Below, one piece after another: positions 1 through 7,295 of a stretch of 53,768 bases of DNA. The position numbers were made by a program, and so were the translations under genes. The stretch comes from Lentisphaeria bacterium (lineage in GTDB: Bacteria; Verrucomicrobiota; Lentisphaeria; Victivallales; Victivallaceae). The DNA is taken from NCBI GenBank assembly GCA_022768375.1, contig JALEMG010000062.1, forward strand, positions 1 to 53,768. Reading direction: 5' to 3'. A model generated the notes under the pieces. It worked only from the letters and a program-made list of their open reading frames with translations. It searched no databases and was not told where the DNA came from. Each line of letters begins with the position of its first letter. The stretch's first letter is position 1.

Positions 1-48
1 GACAGTCAACTTACCGATAATATCTAATGCGTCTTTGATAGTAGGCAT
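1..48 (-). CDS. Unknown protein, N-terminal fragment (runs off window)
   Basis: An ATG at 48 on the minus strand opens a frame that stays open to the window edge; its 16 visible residues begin MPTIKDALDIIG. It is too short for the usual ORF length cut-off. An excellent Shine-Dalgarno, AAGGAGGT at 64-57, sits 8 bases upstream, and a near-consensus sigma-70 promoter lies at 88-116. Ribosome site and promoter together make this a real gene start, but 16 residues do not identify a family. Confidence 0.55.
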   Translation of the reverse strand, partial: MPTIKDALDIIGKLTV

Positions 49-87
49 ATCCAATTACCTCCTTCGGTGGTACTGTTTCTTACTATT

Positions 88-116
88 ATTATACGCTATT
101 TCTCGTCAAAAATCAA
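88..116 (-). promoter_or_regulatory. Sigma-70 promoter for the edge gene
   Basis: On the minus strand, -35 TTGATT (116-111) and a perfect -10 TATAAT (93-88) are separated by 17 bases. The start codon at 48 follows about 40 bases downstream. Confidence 0.6.
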
Positions 117-315
117 CCATTTGTTGTGACAGAGCCTTCCAAAAAATCCTTGTCCACATACACGTCTTCAACTATAAAAATTTTTGTCTTTATTTTTTCC
201 AGATAATTAGACAAAAAATGTATATGCAATTTACCCTCGATAATGTCGCGAGACGATACATCGGACAACTCAAAGTATTAAGTTGTCTAAAGAGTATTGA
301 TGTACATGCCAACAT

Positions 316-507
316 TCAGAGGGTGATTGTTGCTTGCAACTTCTCGTCTGGCACATAAGAAGAAGACTTTCTATCTGCAATGACTTTTTCAACACGAACT
401 TTCATTTCAGAAAAACAATCTGAAATATCTGCCTTTTGGCAAATTTCTATAAGCATCGCGTCCAAGTCTTTTGCTGGCTCTTTTGTGGTCGGCCTACTGC
501 CTTTCAT
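316..507 (-). CDS. Small protein of unknown function (63 aa)
   Basis: The frame begins MKGSRPTTKEPAKDLDAML and ends at a TGA at 318-316. A TTG at 513 would extend it by two residues, but ATG at 507 is 8 bases behind an AAGGAG (521-516), which decides the start. The protein is charged and probably helical, with no signal peptide or membrane segment and no family I recognise. It lies in the AT-rich segment, upstream of the edge gene on the same strand, with a 267-base gap between them that contains the latter's promoter. It could be a complete small gene or a remnant of a longer one. Confidence 0.45.
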   Translation of the reverse strand: MKGSRPTTKEPAKDLDAMLIEICQKADISDCFSEMKVRVEKVIADRKSSSYVPDEKLQATITL

Positions 508-578
508 GCTCAAATCTCCTTGTCTAGAACAGATGAACTGTACTCTTAAACGAATATATCCCTAATCTAGTCAAAAGT

Positions 579-692
579 TTATTGGGTTGAATCCATGAAT
601 AGGTTCTTTTTCATCCGGACAGGAGGGCTAAATATTTGTGCGCCGAATGCACCAAACAGTACGATCAAGGCTTGGGATTTGTCGACCTTCAT
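579..692 (-). CDS. Possible small hydrophobic protein (37 aa)
   Basis: ATG at 692 on the minus strand starts a 37-codon frame (MKVDKSQALIVLFGAF...) ending at a TAA (581-579). It has a good Shine-Dalgarno, GGAGG at 703-699, with a 6-base spacer. A central hydrophobic run, ALIVLFGAFGAQIF, could be a short membrane segment. It precedes the 63-aa gene on the same strand. The length gives little statistical support; it may instead be the surviving start of a gene cut by the adjacent insertion sequence. Confidence 0.3.
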   Translation of the reverse strand: MKVDKSQALIVLFGAFGAQIFSPPVRMKKNLFMDSTQ

Positions 693-708
693 TTCGTGCC
701 TCCATGCA

Positions 709-736
709 TTGAATTCCACAATATCTCGTCTATAAT
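709..736 (+). promoter_or_regulatory. Promoter for the transposase
   Basis: -35 TTGAAT (709-714), 16-base spacer, perfect -10 TATAAT (731-736), 54 bases ahead of the transposase ATG. Confidence 0.5.
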
Positions 737-750
737 ATACATCGCTTTAA

Positions 751-771
751 GTAAAATGCAAGAAATTTTAC
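751..771 (+). repeat. Hairpin in the transposase leader
   Basis: Arms GTAAAAT (751-757) and ATTTTAC (765-771) can pair around a 7-base loop just ahead of the GAGAGG ribosome site of the transposase. Structures of this sort in IS leaders can damp translation from outside transcripts; that role is only a suggestion here. Confidence 0.35.
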
Positions 772-790
772 CTTGTGAGAGGATATAGCA

Positions 791-1918
791 ATGCTTCGCC
801 GAGACATTCATGCTGATTTCATCATAAATTATGAACGTGAGGTGCCCATCGCTGAGTTATGCCGCCGATTCGGCATCTGCAAGAGTACGGCATACAACTG
901 GATTCGGAAATACTCGCCGATCAAGCGGACGACTGGGCGAACGATCACGGCGCATGACTACTATCAATTGGAACGGGAAAATCGGACCTTGCGGACCGAA
1001 AACGAAATTTTCCGGCGAAGCGGCTGCGCTCTCTCGTCGCCATTGTCTGAAAAGTTGGCGGCGATCGACCGTCTGAAATCCGACTTCACGGTTCATATGC
1101 TCTGCCAGACCCTTGATGTTTTGAAATCGACTTATTATCATCACGCCTTGCGCAGTCCCGTCAAAAAGCAATGCGAACTGGTCGACGATGAACTGCGCCC
1201 TCTGATAAAGCAGACGTTTGTCAACTCCCGGGAACGCTTTGGTGCACAAAAAATAAAATTTGTCCTTCAACAACAGGGGAAAACGGTAAGCCGGACGCAT
1301 ATTTCCCGGCTGATGCAGGAAATGGGACTGGTTTGCAAGCAACTGCGGCTTCGTTATTACTCCACCACCAACCGCAAATACAAGGTCTATCGCAATCGGA
1401 TTCAGCAGAAATTCATGACGGAAGCGCCGAATATGGTCTGGGTGAGCGACATTACCCACGTTTATGTCAAAGATGTTCTTTATTCCATCGGGATCATCGT
1501 TGATCTTTACGCCCGGTTTGTAGTGGCATTCGACGTTGCCGATGTCGCGGACGCTGCATTTGTTCAAAGGATGTTCGATGATGCCTTTGAAAAGCGCGGG
1601 CGTCCAGCCGGGCTGATCTTCCATTCCGACCAAGGGCTGCAATATACGGCGTTTGATTTTCGGAAACACCTTCGGCAACTCAAGGTCAAACAATCGTTCT
1701 CCAATCCCGGAACTCCGCTTGACAATGCGGTTGCGGAATCGTTCTTTTCCTGTATGAAACGGGAAGAGCTTTCCCACAACTACTATAATGAAGATGAGGA
1801 ACTGCGGCGGGCGGTCGCCGACTACGTCGACTTTTTCAACAACATGCGGCCGCATCAGAAGAATGGAATGCTGACACCGAGTGAAGCGGAGCGAATTTTT
1901 GGAGACTCAAAAAATTAA
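791..1918 (+). CDS. IS3-family transposase (single ORF)
   Basis: This 375-residue protein combines both halves of an IS3-type transposase in one frame. Residues 1-75 form a helix-turn-helix (RRFGICKSTAYNWIRKY) followed by a leucine-zipper-like stretch. Residues 80-205 resemble the HTH_21 linker, and residues 210-370 are the rve integrase core. The DDE triad is visible: D220 (WVSDITHV), D280 (FHSDQGLQY) and E316 (NAVAESFFS). Most IS3 elements split OrfA and OrfB by a programmed -1 frameshift; here they are continuous, so the full transposase is made directly. The ORF is intact and probably active. GC content is below that of the chromosomal genes to the right, fitting acquisition. Confidence 0.93.
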   Translation: MLRRDIHADFIINYEREVPIAELCRRFGICKSTAYNWIRKYSPIKRTTGRTITAHDYYQLERENRTLRTENEIFRRSGCALSSPLSEKLAAIDRLKSDFTVHMLCQTLDVLKSTYYHHALRSPVKKQCELVDDELRPLIKQTFVNSRERFGAQKIKFVLQQQGKTVSRTHISRLMQEMGLVCKQLRLRYYSTTNRKYKVYRNRIQQKFMTEAPNMVWVSDITHVYVKDVLYSIGIIVDLYARFVVAFDVADVADAAFVQRMFDDAFEKRGRPAGLIFHSDQGLQYTAFDFRKHLRQLKVKQSFSNPGTPLDNAVAESFFSCMKREELSHNYYNEDEELRRAVADYVDFFNNMRPHQKNGMLTPSEAERIFGDSKN

Positions 1919-1919
1919 A

Positions 1920-1959
1920 GGGCATTTTGGAATTCCAGCCGAAACTGTCCAAAATACCC
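1920..1959. repeat. 12-bp inverted repeat after the transposase
   Basis: GGGCATTTTGGA (1920-1931) and TCCAAAATACCC (1948-1959) are inverted copies with one mismatch around a 16-base loop. The structure lies between the transposase stop and the tRNA-Val 3' end. It may include the IS right end or act as a terminator insulating IS and tRNA transcription. Confidence 0.5.
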
Positions 1960-1972
1960 TTCCCATATCAAA

Positions 1973-2049
1973 TGGTGGGCGTAACAGAACTCGAATCTGT
2001 GACCTCCACGATGTCAACGTGGCGCTCTAACCAACTGAGCTATACGCCC
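1973..2049 (-). tRNA. tRNA-Val(GAC)
   Basis: The minus strand folds into a complete 77-base cloverleaf. The acceptor GGGCGTA pairs with TACGCCC and is followed by A and an encoded CCA. The D arm contains AGCTCAGTTGGTTAGAGC. The anticodon stem CCACG/CGTGG holds loop TTGACAT, giving anticodon GAC (Val). The T arm carries TTCGAGT. Its own promoter lies at 2068-2096, and the AT-rich accessory segment begins right after the CCA. Confidence 0.97.
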
Positions 2050-2067
2050 GAATGCATTACGTCCCCT

Positions 2068-2096
2068 AATATACCATTCCCCGGCAAACTTTGCAA
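2068..2096 (-). promoter_or_regulatory. tRNA-Val promoter
   Basis: Minus strand: -35 TTGCAA (2096-2091), 17 bases, -10 TATATT (2073-2068), followed by a GC-rich stretch. The same hexamer pair recurs at several genes in this window. Confidence 0.65.
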
Positions 2097-2102
2097 GCCG
2101 CG

Positions 2103-2130
2103 TTCGGAGAAAATTCGCGTTTTTTCCGAA
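2103..2130 (-). terminator. Possible terminator of the mur/SAH operon
   Basis: Immediately after the deaminase stop, TTCGGA (2103-2108) and TCCGAA (2125-2130), extended by A/T-rich arms, form an 11-bp stem with one mismatch around TTCGCG. It lacks a proper trailing T run on the minus strand, so termination here is uncertain. Confidence 0.35.
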
Positions 2131-3384
2131 TTATCGCAGTACCCGGCGCAATTTTTTTCCGACTTCCCGCACTGCGGCGGCGGCATCGGCCTCCCCGGGG
2201 ATCGAACCGTGTTTCATCAGAAATTTGCCGTCGCACATCACCGAGTCGATCACTTCCGGGGTCGCGGCGTACACCATGTCGGCGCACAGGTCATGTCCCG
2301 CGCTCAGCACCGGGTGGTTCAGATCGATCAGCAGCAGGTCCGCCGCGTTTCCCGGGGCGATCGCTCCGACATCGACCCCCGCGAATTCCGCCCCGGTTAC
2401 CGTGGCGGCGCGGTAGATGTCGGCGGTTCGGCCCGCGGTCGGCGTGTTGCCGGTCAATTTCGCGGTCAACGCGGCGAATTTCATTTCATCCAGCATGGAG
2501 AGATTGTTGTTGCTGGAACATCCGTCGGTGCCGATGGCGATCCTGCATCCGGCGGCGCGGGCTTTTTCAAAATCGAAAAGTCCACTGCACAACTTCAGGT
2601 TCGACACCGGATTGTGGGCGATGTACGCGCCGCGCCGGGCGATGATTTCCCGGTCGTGATCGGTCAGGTGAACACAGTGCGCCAGCATGGAGCGCTCTCC
2701 GATCAAGCCCAGAGAATCCAGATATTCCACCGGCGTTTTGCCGTGTTCACGGAGGCAGTCCTGCACTTCCTTCGCCGTCTCCGCCACGTGAATATGCACC
2801 GCCAGGCCGTCATGTTCCATCTCCCGGGCGATGTGCCGCAGTGTCGGCGTGTCCACCGTGTAGATCGCGTGCGGGGTGTGACATACCCGAAGCAGTTTCT
2901 CCCCCTGGACCGCTTCGGCGATGCGCCGGTTGGCAGCGCCGGCATCATCGATCACGCCGTTGAGATACAGCATGCCGAATACGGCGCGCATCCCGGACTC
3001 CTTCACCGCCCGGAACGCCGCTTCCGGGTGCCAGTACGAGTCGTTGAACCAGACCGTGCCGGAGCGGATCATCTCTATCGTGGCCAACCGGGTCCCGGCG
3101 TAGATGTCGTCCGGGGTCAGTTTGGCCTCCGCGGGCCAGATATGATGGCTCAGCCAGTCGAAAAGTTCCTTGTCCTCCGCGAAGCCGCGCAGCAGCGTCA
3201 TGGCCGCGTGGGTGTGCGCGTTGTAGAACGGCGGCATGACGGCGAACCGGCGCCCGCCGGAGAAAACCTCGGTGTCGTCCGGCGTGTCGGGCAGTTCCGG
3301 CGCGACGGCCGCGATCCTGCCCTCCGCAATGCGGATGGAAACCGTTTTTCCCTGCAGAATCACGTCTTTCAGCAGAATACTCAT
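2131..3384 (-). CDS. mtaD: Amidohydrolase of the MTA/SAH deaminase family
   Basis: This 417-residue metal-dependent amidohydrolase resembles 5-methylthioadenosine/S-adenosylhomocysteine deaminases (MtaD/DadD). Members deaminate the adenine ring of SAH, MTA or 5'-deoxyadenosine to the inosine form. The expected metal and catalytic residues are visible: H57 and H59 (NAHTH), H197 and H199 (HIHVAET), H236 (LAHCVH) and D287 (IGTDGCSSNNN). Length is normal for the family and there is no signal peptide, so it is cytoplasmic. Its ATG overlaps the TGA of the upstream SAHH-like gene (ATGA), so the two are translationally coupled. The exact substrate among MTA, SAH and deoxyadenosine cannot be read from sequence; guanine or atrazine-type amidohydrolases are less likely. 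Confidence 0.85.
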   Translation of the reverse strand: MSILLKDVILQGKTVSIRIAEGRIAAVAPELPDTPDDTEVFSGGRRFAVMPPFYNAHTHAAMTLLRGFAEDKELFDWLSHHIWPAEAKLTPDDIYAGTRLATIEMIRSGTVWFNDSYWHPEAAFRAVKESGMRAVFGMLYLNGVIDDAGAANRRIAEAVQGEKLLRVCHTPHAIYTVDTPTLRHIAREMEHDGLAVHIHVAETAKEVQDCLREHGKTPVEYLDSLGLIGERSMLAHCVHLTDHDREIIARRGAYIAHNPVSNLKLCSGLFDFEKARAAGCRIAIGTDGCSSNNNLSMLDEMKFAALTAKLTGNTPTAGRTADIYRAATVTGAEFAGVDVGAIAPGNAADLLLIDLNHPVLSAGHDLCADMVYAATPEVIDSVMCDGKFLMKHGSIPGEADAAAAVREVGKKLRRVLR

Positions 3385-4442
3385 GATGCGTCTCCTTGCA
3401 ATTCACGATTCCAGTTGATCCCGGCGGCGGCCAGATCCAGCAGCGTGTCCATGGACACCCGCGGCGGCGGGTCCTGCAGTCCCGGCGGAAGCACTTCCGT
3501 CAGCAGCAGACGCAGGGAGGCGTTGGTCAGGGCCATGACCGGAGCAATAAACATCAGCCGGGTCGGTTCCGGCAGAATGAAATTCAGCGGAGTTTTACGG
3601 TTCAGCACCCGGTCCGCCGGAAGCCGGGCGGAAAATTCGTCGTCCAGTCCCATGTTGGCGATGAGCGCCGGACTTGTCGCCAGCGCTTCGGCGTGCGGTG
3701 CCAGCGCCCCGGCGACACTGGTGGCCGAGACGACGCACCATGCTTCGGCGATGGCTCGACGTACGGCGGCGGCATCCTCCGCCGCGATGAAATCAATTTT
3801 TTCGTCCATCACGTCCGGACGTTTCAGGTCGACGACGGCCGGACACGCCCCGGCGCGTCGGCACCGGACGGCGATCCCGAGCCCGACTTTGCCGCCGCCG
3901 AAAACGAGAATCCGCCTGCCGGCAAGATCCTCATGCCCCAGCGCTTTCATCGCCCGGACAAAGCCGTCCCCGGTGCCGTAGGCGGTTTCAAAATCCTTGA
4001 AGACGCTGGCATCGGCGTTGATGACCGGCTGCGGACACCGGCGGTAGAGTGATACGCCGGAACGGGTCAATTCGACGAATCCGTTTTGGGAACGGACCTG
4101 CCGGTGACGGCCGCCGCAGTCGGAAACCGCATCGTAGGTCTCCGTCAGGGCGCTCGCGTCCGCGAACCGGATGCCGAACCGCGGGAGCAGGGGCGGGATC
4201 GCCGGGTCGCAGGGGACGCCTTCGCCCGCGGAGACCGTGAGATCGGCTCCGGCGGCGAGGAGGGCGCAGTATTTCAACATGGTGTTGCGGAAAATCGGCG
4301 TACCGTCCAGAATGCGTTTGCCCCGAAGCGGGTTGTCCTTCTCCGCTTCCCAGCGGGCGATCTGCACCCCCAGGGCGGAAAAATCCCGCGGGGCGTAGAA
4401 ACCTTTCAGGTAGTCATAAAGGCGTGAAGCGGAGGGATTCAC
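3381..4442 (-). CDS. S-adenosylhomocysteine hydrolase-like NAD-binding protein
   Basis: A 353-residue relative of adenosylhomocysteinase, shorter than the usual 420-480. The N-terminal half has the substrate-domain pattern around residues 45-75 (DGTPIFRNTMLKYC). A segment reading NADASVFKDFETAYGTGDG corresponds to the SAHH catalytic loop, followed by a Rossmann fold (ILVFGGGKVGLGIA). In SAHH that loop carries the catalytic Lys and Asp (SVTKSKFDN); here those positions appear to be Phe and Glu, and the C-terminal NAD-capping Lys/Tyr tail is missing. The chemistry may therefore differ. It starts with GTG, overlapping the murE stop as GTGA, and overlaps the deaminase downstream. One hypothesis is action on the deaminated product, S-inosylhomocysteine, as in some methanogens. 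Confidence 0.7.
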   Translation of the reverse strand: MNPSASRLYDYLKGFYAPRDFSALGVQIARWEAEKDNPLRGKRILDGTPIFRNTMLKYCALLAAGADLTVSAGEGVPCDPAIPPLLPRFGIRFADASALTETYDAVSDCGGRHRQVRSQNGFVELTRSGVSLYRRCPQPVINADASVFKDFETAYGTGDGFVRAMKALGHEDLAGRRILVFGGGKVGLGIAVRCRRAGACPAVVDLKRPDVMDEKIDFIAAEDAAAVRRAIAEAWCVVSATSVAGALAPHAEALATSPALIANMGLDDEFSARLPADRVLNRKTPLNFILPEPTRLMFIAPVMALTNASLRLLLTEVLPPGLQDPPPRVSMDTLLDLAAAGINWNRELQGDAS

Positions 4443-5926
4443 CTAGATGCCTCCAGAATCGTTCTCAGTATCTCCCGGTCGTCGAAATGGTGTCGGACAC
4501 CGTGAATTTCCTGATATGTTTCATGCCCTTTGCCCGCCACCAGCACCACGTCCCCGGGCCCGGCGATCTCCGCCGCCCGACGCAACGCCGACTCCCGGTC
4601 CGCGATCACTTCGTAATCGCAGGCCTCCGGGAGACCGGAGACGATCTGGACGATGATTTCCAGAGGGTCCTCGGAACGGGGATTGTCGCTGGTGATGATG
4701 AGTTTGTCCGCCCACCGCGCCGCCGCTTTACCCATGCGGGGGCGCTTGCTTTTGTCCCGGTCCCCGCCGGCGCCGAATACCGCGATCAATCGGTTGCGGC
4801 ACAGCGGCCTGAGGGTGCGGAGCACATTGGTCAGGGCATCGTCGGTATGGGCGTAATCGACGAAAAAGCAGGCGCCGCCGGGCGCGGTGATCTTTTCCAG
4901 CCGTCCCGGGACCGTCAGCGGAAGGGCCAGCGCCGCATCCAGTGCTTCCGGAGCGACGCCGTCGCAGAGCAGCAAGGTCAGAACTCCCGCCAGATTGTGA
5001 ATGTTGTACTCTCCGGGAAGGGGAAATTCGGTATGGTAGGCCTGCTGCGCGTTGCTGAGGACGAAGCGGCAGCCGTCGGCGTCGCTCTCCATCTCCGAGA
5101 TACGCCACCCCGCGCCCGGTCGAGTGCCGAAGGTGGGGATTTTGAGGTCCGGCCGTTCCACGGTCAATTCCTCCGCCAGACGCGCGCCGGCGGGATCGTC
5201 GAGGTTGACCGCCGCCACGCCGCCGGGTGCGATCAACTCGGTAAAAAGCGTTTTTTTCGCCTGATAATAGTGCTCCATGTCGCCGTGGAAATCCAGGTGG
5301 TCGCCGGTGAGATTGGTGAAGATCCCTCCGCGCAGGAGGATGCCGCTCAGACGCTTCTGGGCCAGCGCGTGGCTGGAGAACTCCATCGCCGCCGCCCGCA
5401 GTCCGTTGTCGCGCATCGCCGCCAGCAGGGGAAACAGCGTCCGGGGGTCGGGGGTGGTGTGGGTCGGCGGCATCCGGCGGCATCCGTCGTCGTACTCCAC
5501 CGTCGAGACCAGTCCGCAGGGGACATCCGCCGCATGGAGCAAATGGCGCAGGAGGTAGGCGGAAGTGGTCTTGCCGTTGGTTCCGGTGACGCCGTAGACC
5601 CGCAGGGCCGCATCCGGTTCTCCCGCCTGATACCGGCAGAGCCGGGAAACCGCTTCCCGGGGATCGCTGACCCGGCAGAACAGGATCGGACTATCCTCCG
5701 GGACGGCGAAGTCTCCCGTATAAAGGATCGCGGCCGCGCCCCGATCCAGCGCCTCCGGGATGAAATCGGCGCCGTCCACCCGGGTTCCCGGGATGGCGGC
5801 GAAAATCGCCCCGGGCGTCACCATCCGGGAATCGGTGAAAACCGGAGCGTCCGGCAGGACCGCCTCCGGGTGGTTGGAATGCAGGAATGCCGAACCGAAG
5901 ATTTTTTCCGGGGCGATCGGATTCAT
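4439..5926 (-). CDS. murE: UDP-MurNAc-tripeptide synthetase, meso-DAP type
   Basis: MurE adds the third amino acid to UDP-MurNAc-L-Ala-D-Glu in the cytoplasm. The 495-residue protein has the Mur N-terminal domain, an ATP loop GVTGTNGKTT at 112-121, the central ligase domain (EFSSHAL, NLTGDHLDFHG) and a C-terminal domain containing DNPRSEDP. The DNPR form is the signature for meso-diaminopimelate rather than lysine. The frame is open upstream to 6082, but the extra 52 residues lie inside murF and look artificial. ATG at 5926 has GGAGG ahead of it and sits 4 bases after the murF stop. Part of the minus-strand operon lipoprotein-murF-murE-SAHH-like-deaminase. Confidence 0.96.
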   Translation of the reverse strand: MNPIAPEKIFGSAFLHSNHPEAVLPDAPVFTDSRMVTPGAIFAAIPGTRVDGADFIPEALDRGAAAILYTGDFAVPEDSPILFCRVSDPREAVSRLCRYQAGEPDAALRVYGVTGTNGKTTSAYLLRHLLHAADVPCGLVSTVEYDDGCRRMPPTHTTPDPRTLFPLLAAMRDNGLRAAAMEFSSHALAQKRLSGILLRGGIFTNLTGDHLDFHGDMEHYYQAKKTLFTELIAPGGVAAVNLDDPAGARLAEELTVERPDLKIPTFGTRPGAGWRISEMESDADGCRFVLSNAQQAYHTEFPLPGEYNIHNLAGVLTLLLCDGVAPEALDAALALPLTVPGRLEKITAPGGACFFVDYAHTDDALTNVLRTLRPLCRNRLIAVFGAGGDRDKSKRPRMGKAAARWADKLIITSDNPRSEDPLEIIVQIVSGLPEACDYEVIADRESALRRAAEIAGPGDVVLVAGKGHETYQEIHGVRHHFDDREILRTILEASR

Positions 5927-5930
5927 GGTG

Positions 5931-7295
5931 TCAGCGCGCCTCCGGAGGCAGAACCCTCTCCACCGCGTTGCCCCGCGAACCTTTGGCGAAGACCGTGTCG
6001 CCCGGACGGACGAGCGCGGCCAGAAATGCCGCCGCCGCTTCCGCCGAGTCGAAGTGACGGGGAGAAATTCCGGCGAATTCATCCCCGATGGTGAGCAGTT
6101 CCGCCTGCGGCAGCAGTTTCGCCGCGGTTCGGAGCAAAGCGGCGTGTTCCGCCGCCGACCGGGGACCGAGTTCCCGCATGCCGCCCAGTGCCAGAATCAG
6201 CCGGCCGGGACGGGGGGATGCGGCCAGCATCCGCAGGGATGCGAGCATACTGGCGGGATTGGCGTTGTAGGCGTCGTTGAGGTAATGCACTCCCGCGACG
6301 GTGGTGCGCTTCATCCGCATGCCCGGCAGGATCGTGCGGGGAAGCCCCCGGGCGATCACGTCGGGGGCGATGCCGAAGCGGAGCGCCAGCGCCGCGGCTC
6401 CGGCGGCGTTTTTCGCATTGTGTTCGCCGGTCAGGGTCCAGACGATCTCCCGTCTCTCTCCGTCGGGGAAACGCAGAAGGAAGGAACTGCCCTCCAGCGA
6501 ACCGCGGCGCCAGACGGCCGAAACTTCTCCGGCGCCGTCCATGCCGAATGTGACGGTTTCGCGTCCGGCGGCGCATTCCCGCAGCGTGTCCGCTTCCGGA
6601 GCGTCCGCCGGAAAGACCGCGACCCCGCCCGGGGGCAGGGCGCGGAACAACTCGCCCTTTTCCCGGGCCACTCCGCGCAAATTCCCGAGTTTCTCCAGAT
6701 GGCAGGGCGCGATGGCGTTGACAATCGCTCCGGCGGGACGGATGAGGGCCGCCAGCGGGGCGATCTCGCCGGGCGCGCTGGTCCCGGCTTCCAGCACCGC
6801 GAAGCGATGGCCGGGATCGAGGCGCAGCAGATTCTGTACCACGCCGACCTGATTGTTGGTGTTGCCCTCGGTGCACAGCACGGCGTCCTCTCCGACGGCG
6901 GCGGTGAAAATCGCCCGCAGCATCTCCTTGACGCTGGTTTTGCCCACACTCCCGGTGACGCCGAGGGCGGTCAGTTCGGAGAAGCGGCGGCGGTGAAACG
7001 CGCCGCAGGCCTGATAAGCGATCAGCGTGTCCTCCACCGCCAGAACCGGAATGCCGGGCGGGGCGGCGGCGATTTTGTCCCGGCGCAGACACAGCGCGGC
7101 GCACCCGGAACTTGCCGCCTGCGGCAGGTAGTCATGAGCGTCGAAGCGTTCTCCCCGCAGGGCGAAAAAGATGCGGCCGCGATTGTCGATCCGGGTGTCG
7201 GTGGAAATCTCCAGCGGACCGTCCGGGCGGACGGCGCGAATCCATGTCCCGCCGGCGGCGGCGGCAAGTTCGTCCGCCGTGAATCGCGCCGCCAT
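5931..7295 (-). CDS. murF: UDP-MurNAc-tripeptide:D-Ala-D-Ala ligase
   Basis: MurF completes the UDP-MurNAc-pentapeptide by ligating D-Ala-D-Ala. The 454-residue protein shows the N-terminal substrate domain (STDTRIDNRGRIFFAL), the ATP loop GVTGSVGKTS at 112-121, the NNQVGV switch and a C-terminal domain with NDAYNANPASM. The start is ATG at 7295, overlapping the upstream lipoprotein stop by one base (TGATG). The open frame continues upstream to 7727 but only as lipoprotein sequence in another frame. Length and motifs are standard. Confidence 0.96.
   Translation of the reverse strand: MAARFTADELAAAAGGTWIRAVRPDGPLEISTDTRIDNRGRIFFALRGERFDAHDYLPQAASSGCAALCLRRDKIAAAPPGIPVLAVEDTLIAYQACGAFHRRRFSELTALGVTGSVGKTSVKEMLRAIFTAAVGEDAVLCTEGNTNNQVGVVQNLLRLDPGHRFAVLEAGTSAPGEIAPLAALIRPAGAIVNAIAPCHLEKLGNLRGVAREKGELFRALPPGGVAVFPADAPEADTLRECAAGRETVTFGMDGAGEVSAVWRRGSLEGSSFLLRFPDGERREIVWTLTGEHNAKNAAGAAALALRFGIAPDVIARGLPRTILPGMRMKRTTVAGVHYLNDAYNANPASMLASLRMLAASPRPGRLILALGGMRELGPRSAAEHAALLRTAAKLLPQAELLTIGDEFAGISPRHFDSAEAAAAFLAALVRPGDTVFAKGSRGNAVERVLPPEAR

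Larger units (their letters stand above)
700..1959 (+). mobile_element. IS3-family insertion sequence (ends approximate)
   Basis: The element is defined by the intact transposase at 791-1918 with its own promoter. I could not fix the terminal inverted repeats. Read inward, the right flank around 1951-1930 shows GGACAGTTTCGGCT, and a weak counterpart, GGACAGGAGGGCT, occurs at 617-629, but that would place the left end about 175 bases before the ORF, long for this family. No target duplication was identified. The given limits are the minimum sensible extent. Confidence 0.5.
1..1972. other. AT-rich accessory segment abutting tRNA-Val
   Basis: Base composition here is clearly lower in GC than in everything that follows, most strongly in the first 790 bases. 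The segment holds only small unrecognised genes on the minus strand and one IS3-type transposase, and it stops next to the 3' end of tRNA-Val, a usual insertion point for integrative elements. No integrase and no copy of the tRNA 3' end were seen on the far side, and the left boundary lies outside the window. A genomic island is therefore an inference from composition and position. Confidence 0.45.

Noticed and set aside
617-629. GGACAG...GGCT as the IS left terminal repeat
   Set aside because: Only about ten scattered matches to the right side and an unusually long distance to the transposase; not enough to place the end.
1927-3981. 684-residue open frame on the plus strand
   Set aside because: It runs through the tRNA-Val gene and antisense to the deaminase and SAHH-like genes. 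Arg/Gly/Pro-rich nonsense typical of reverse frames in GC-rich DNA.
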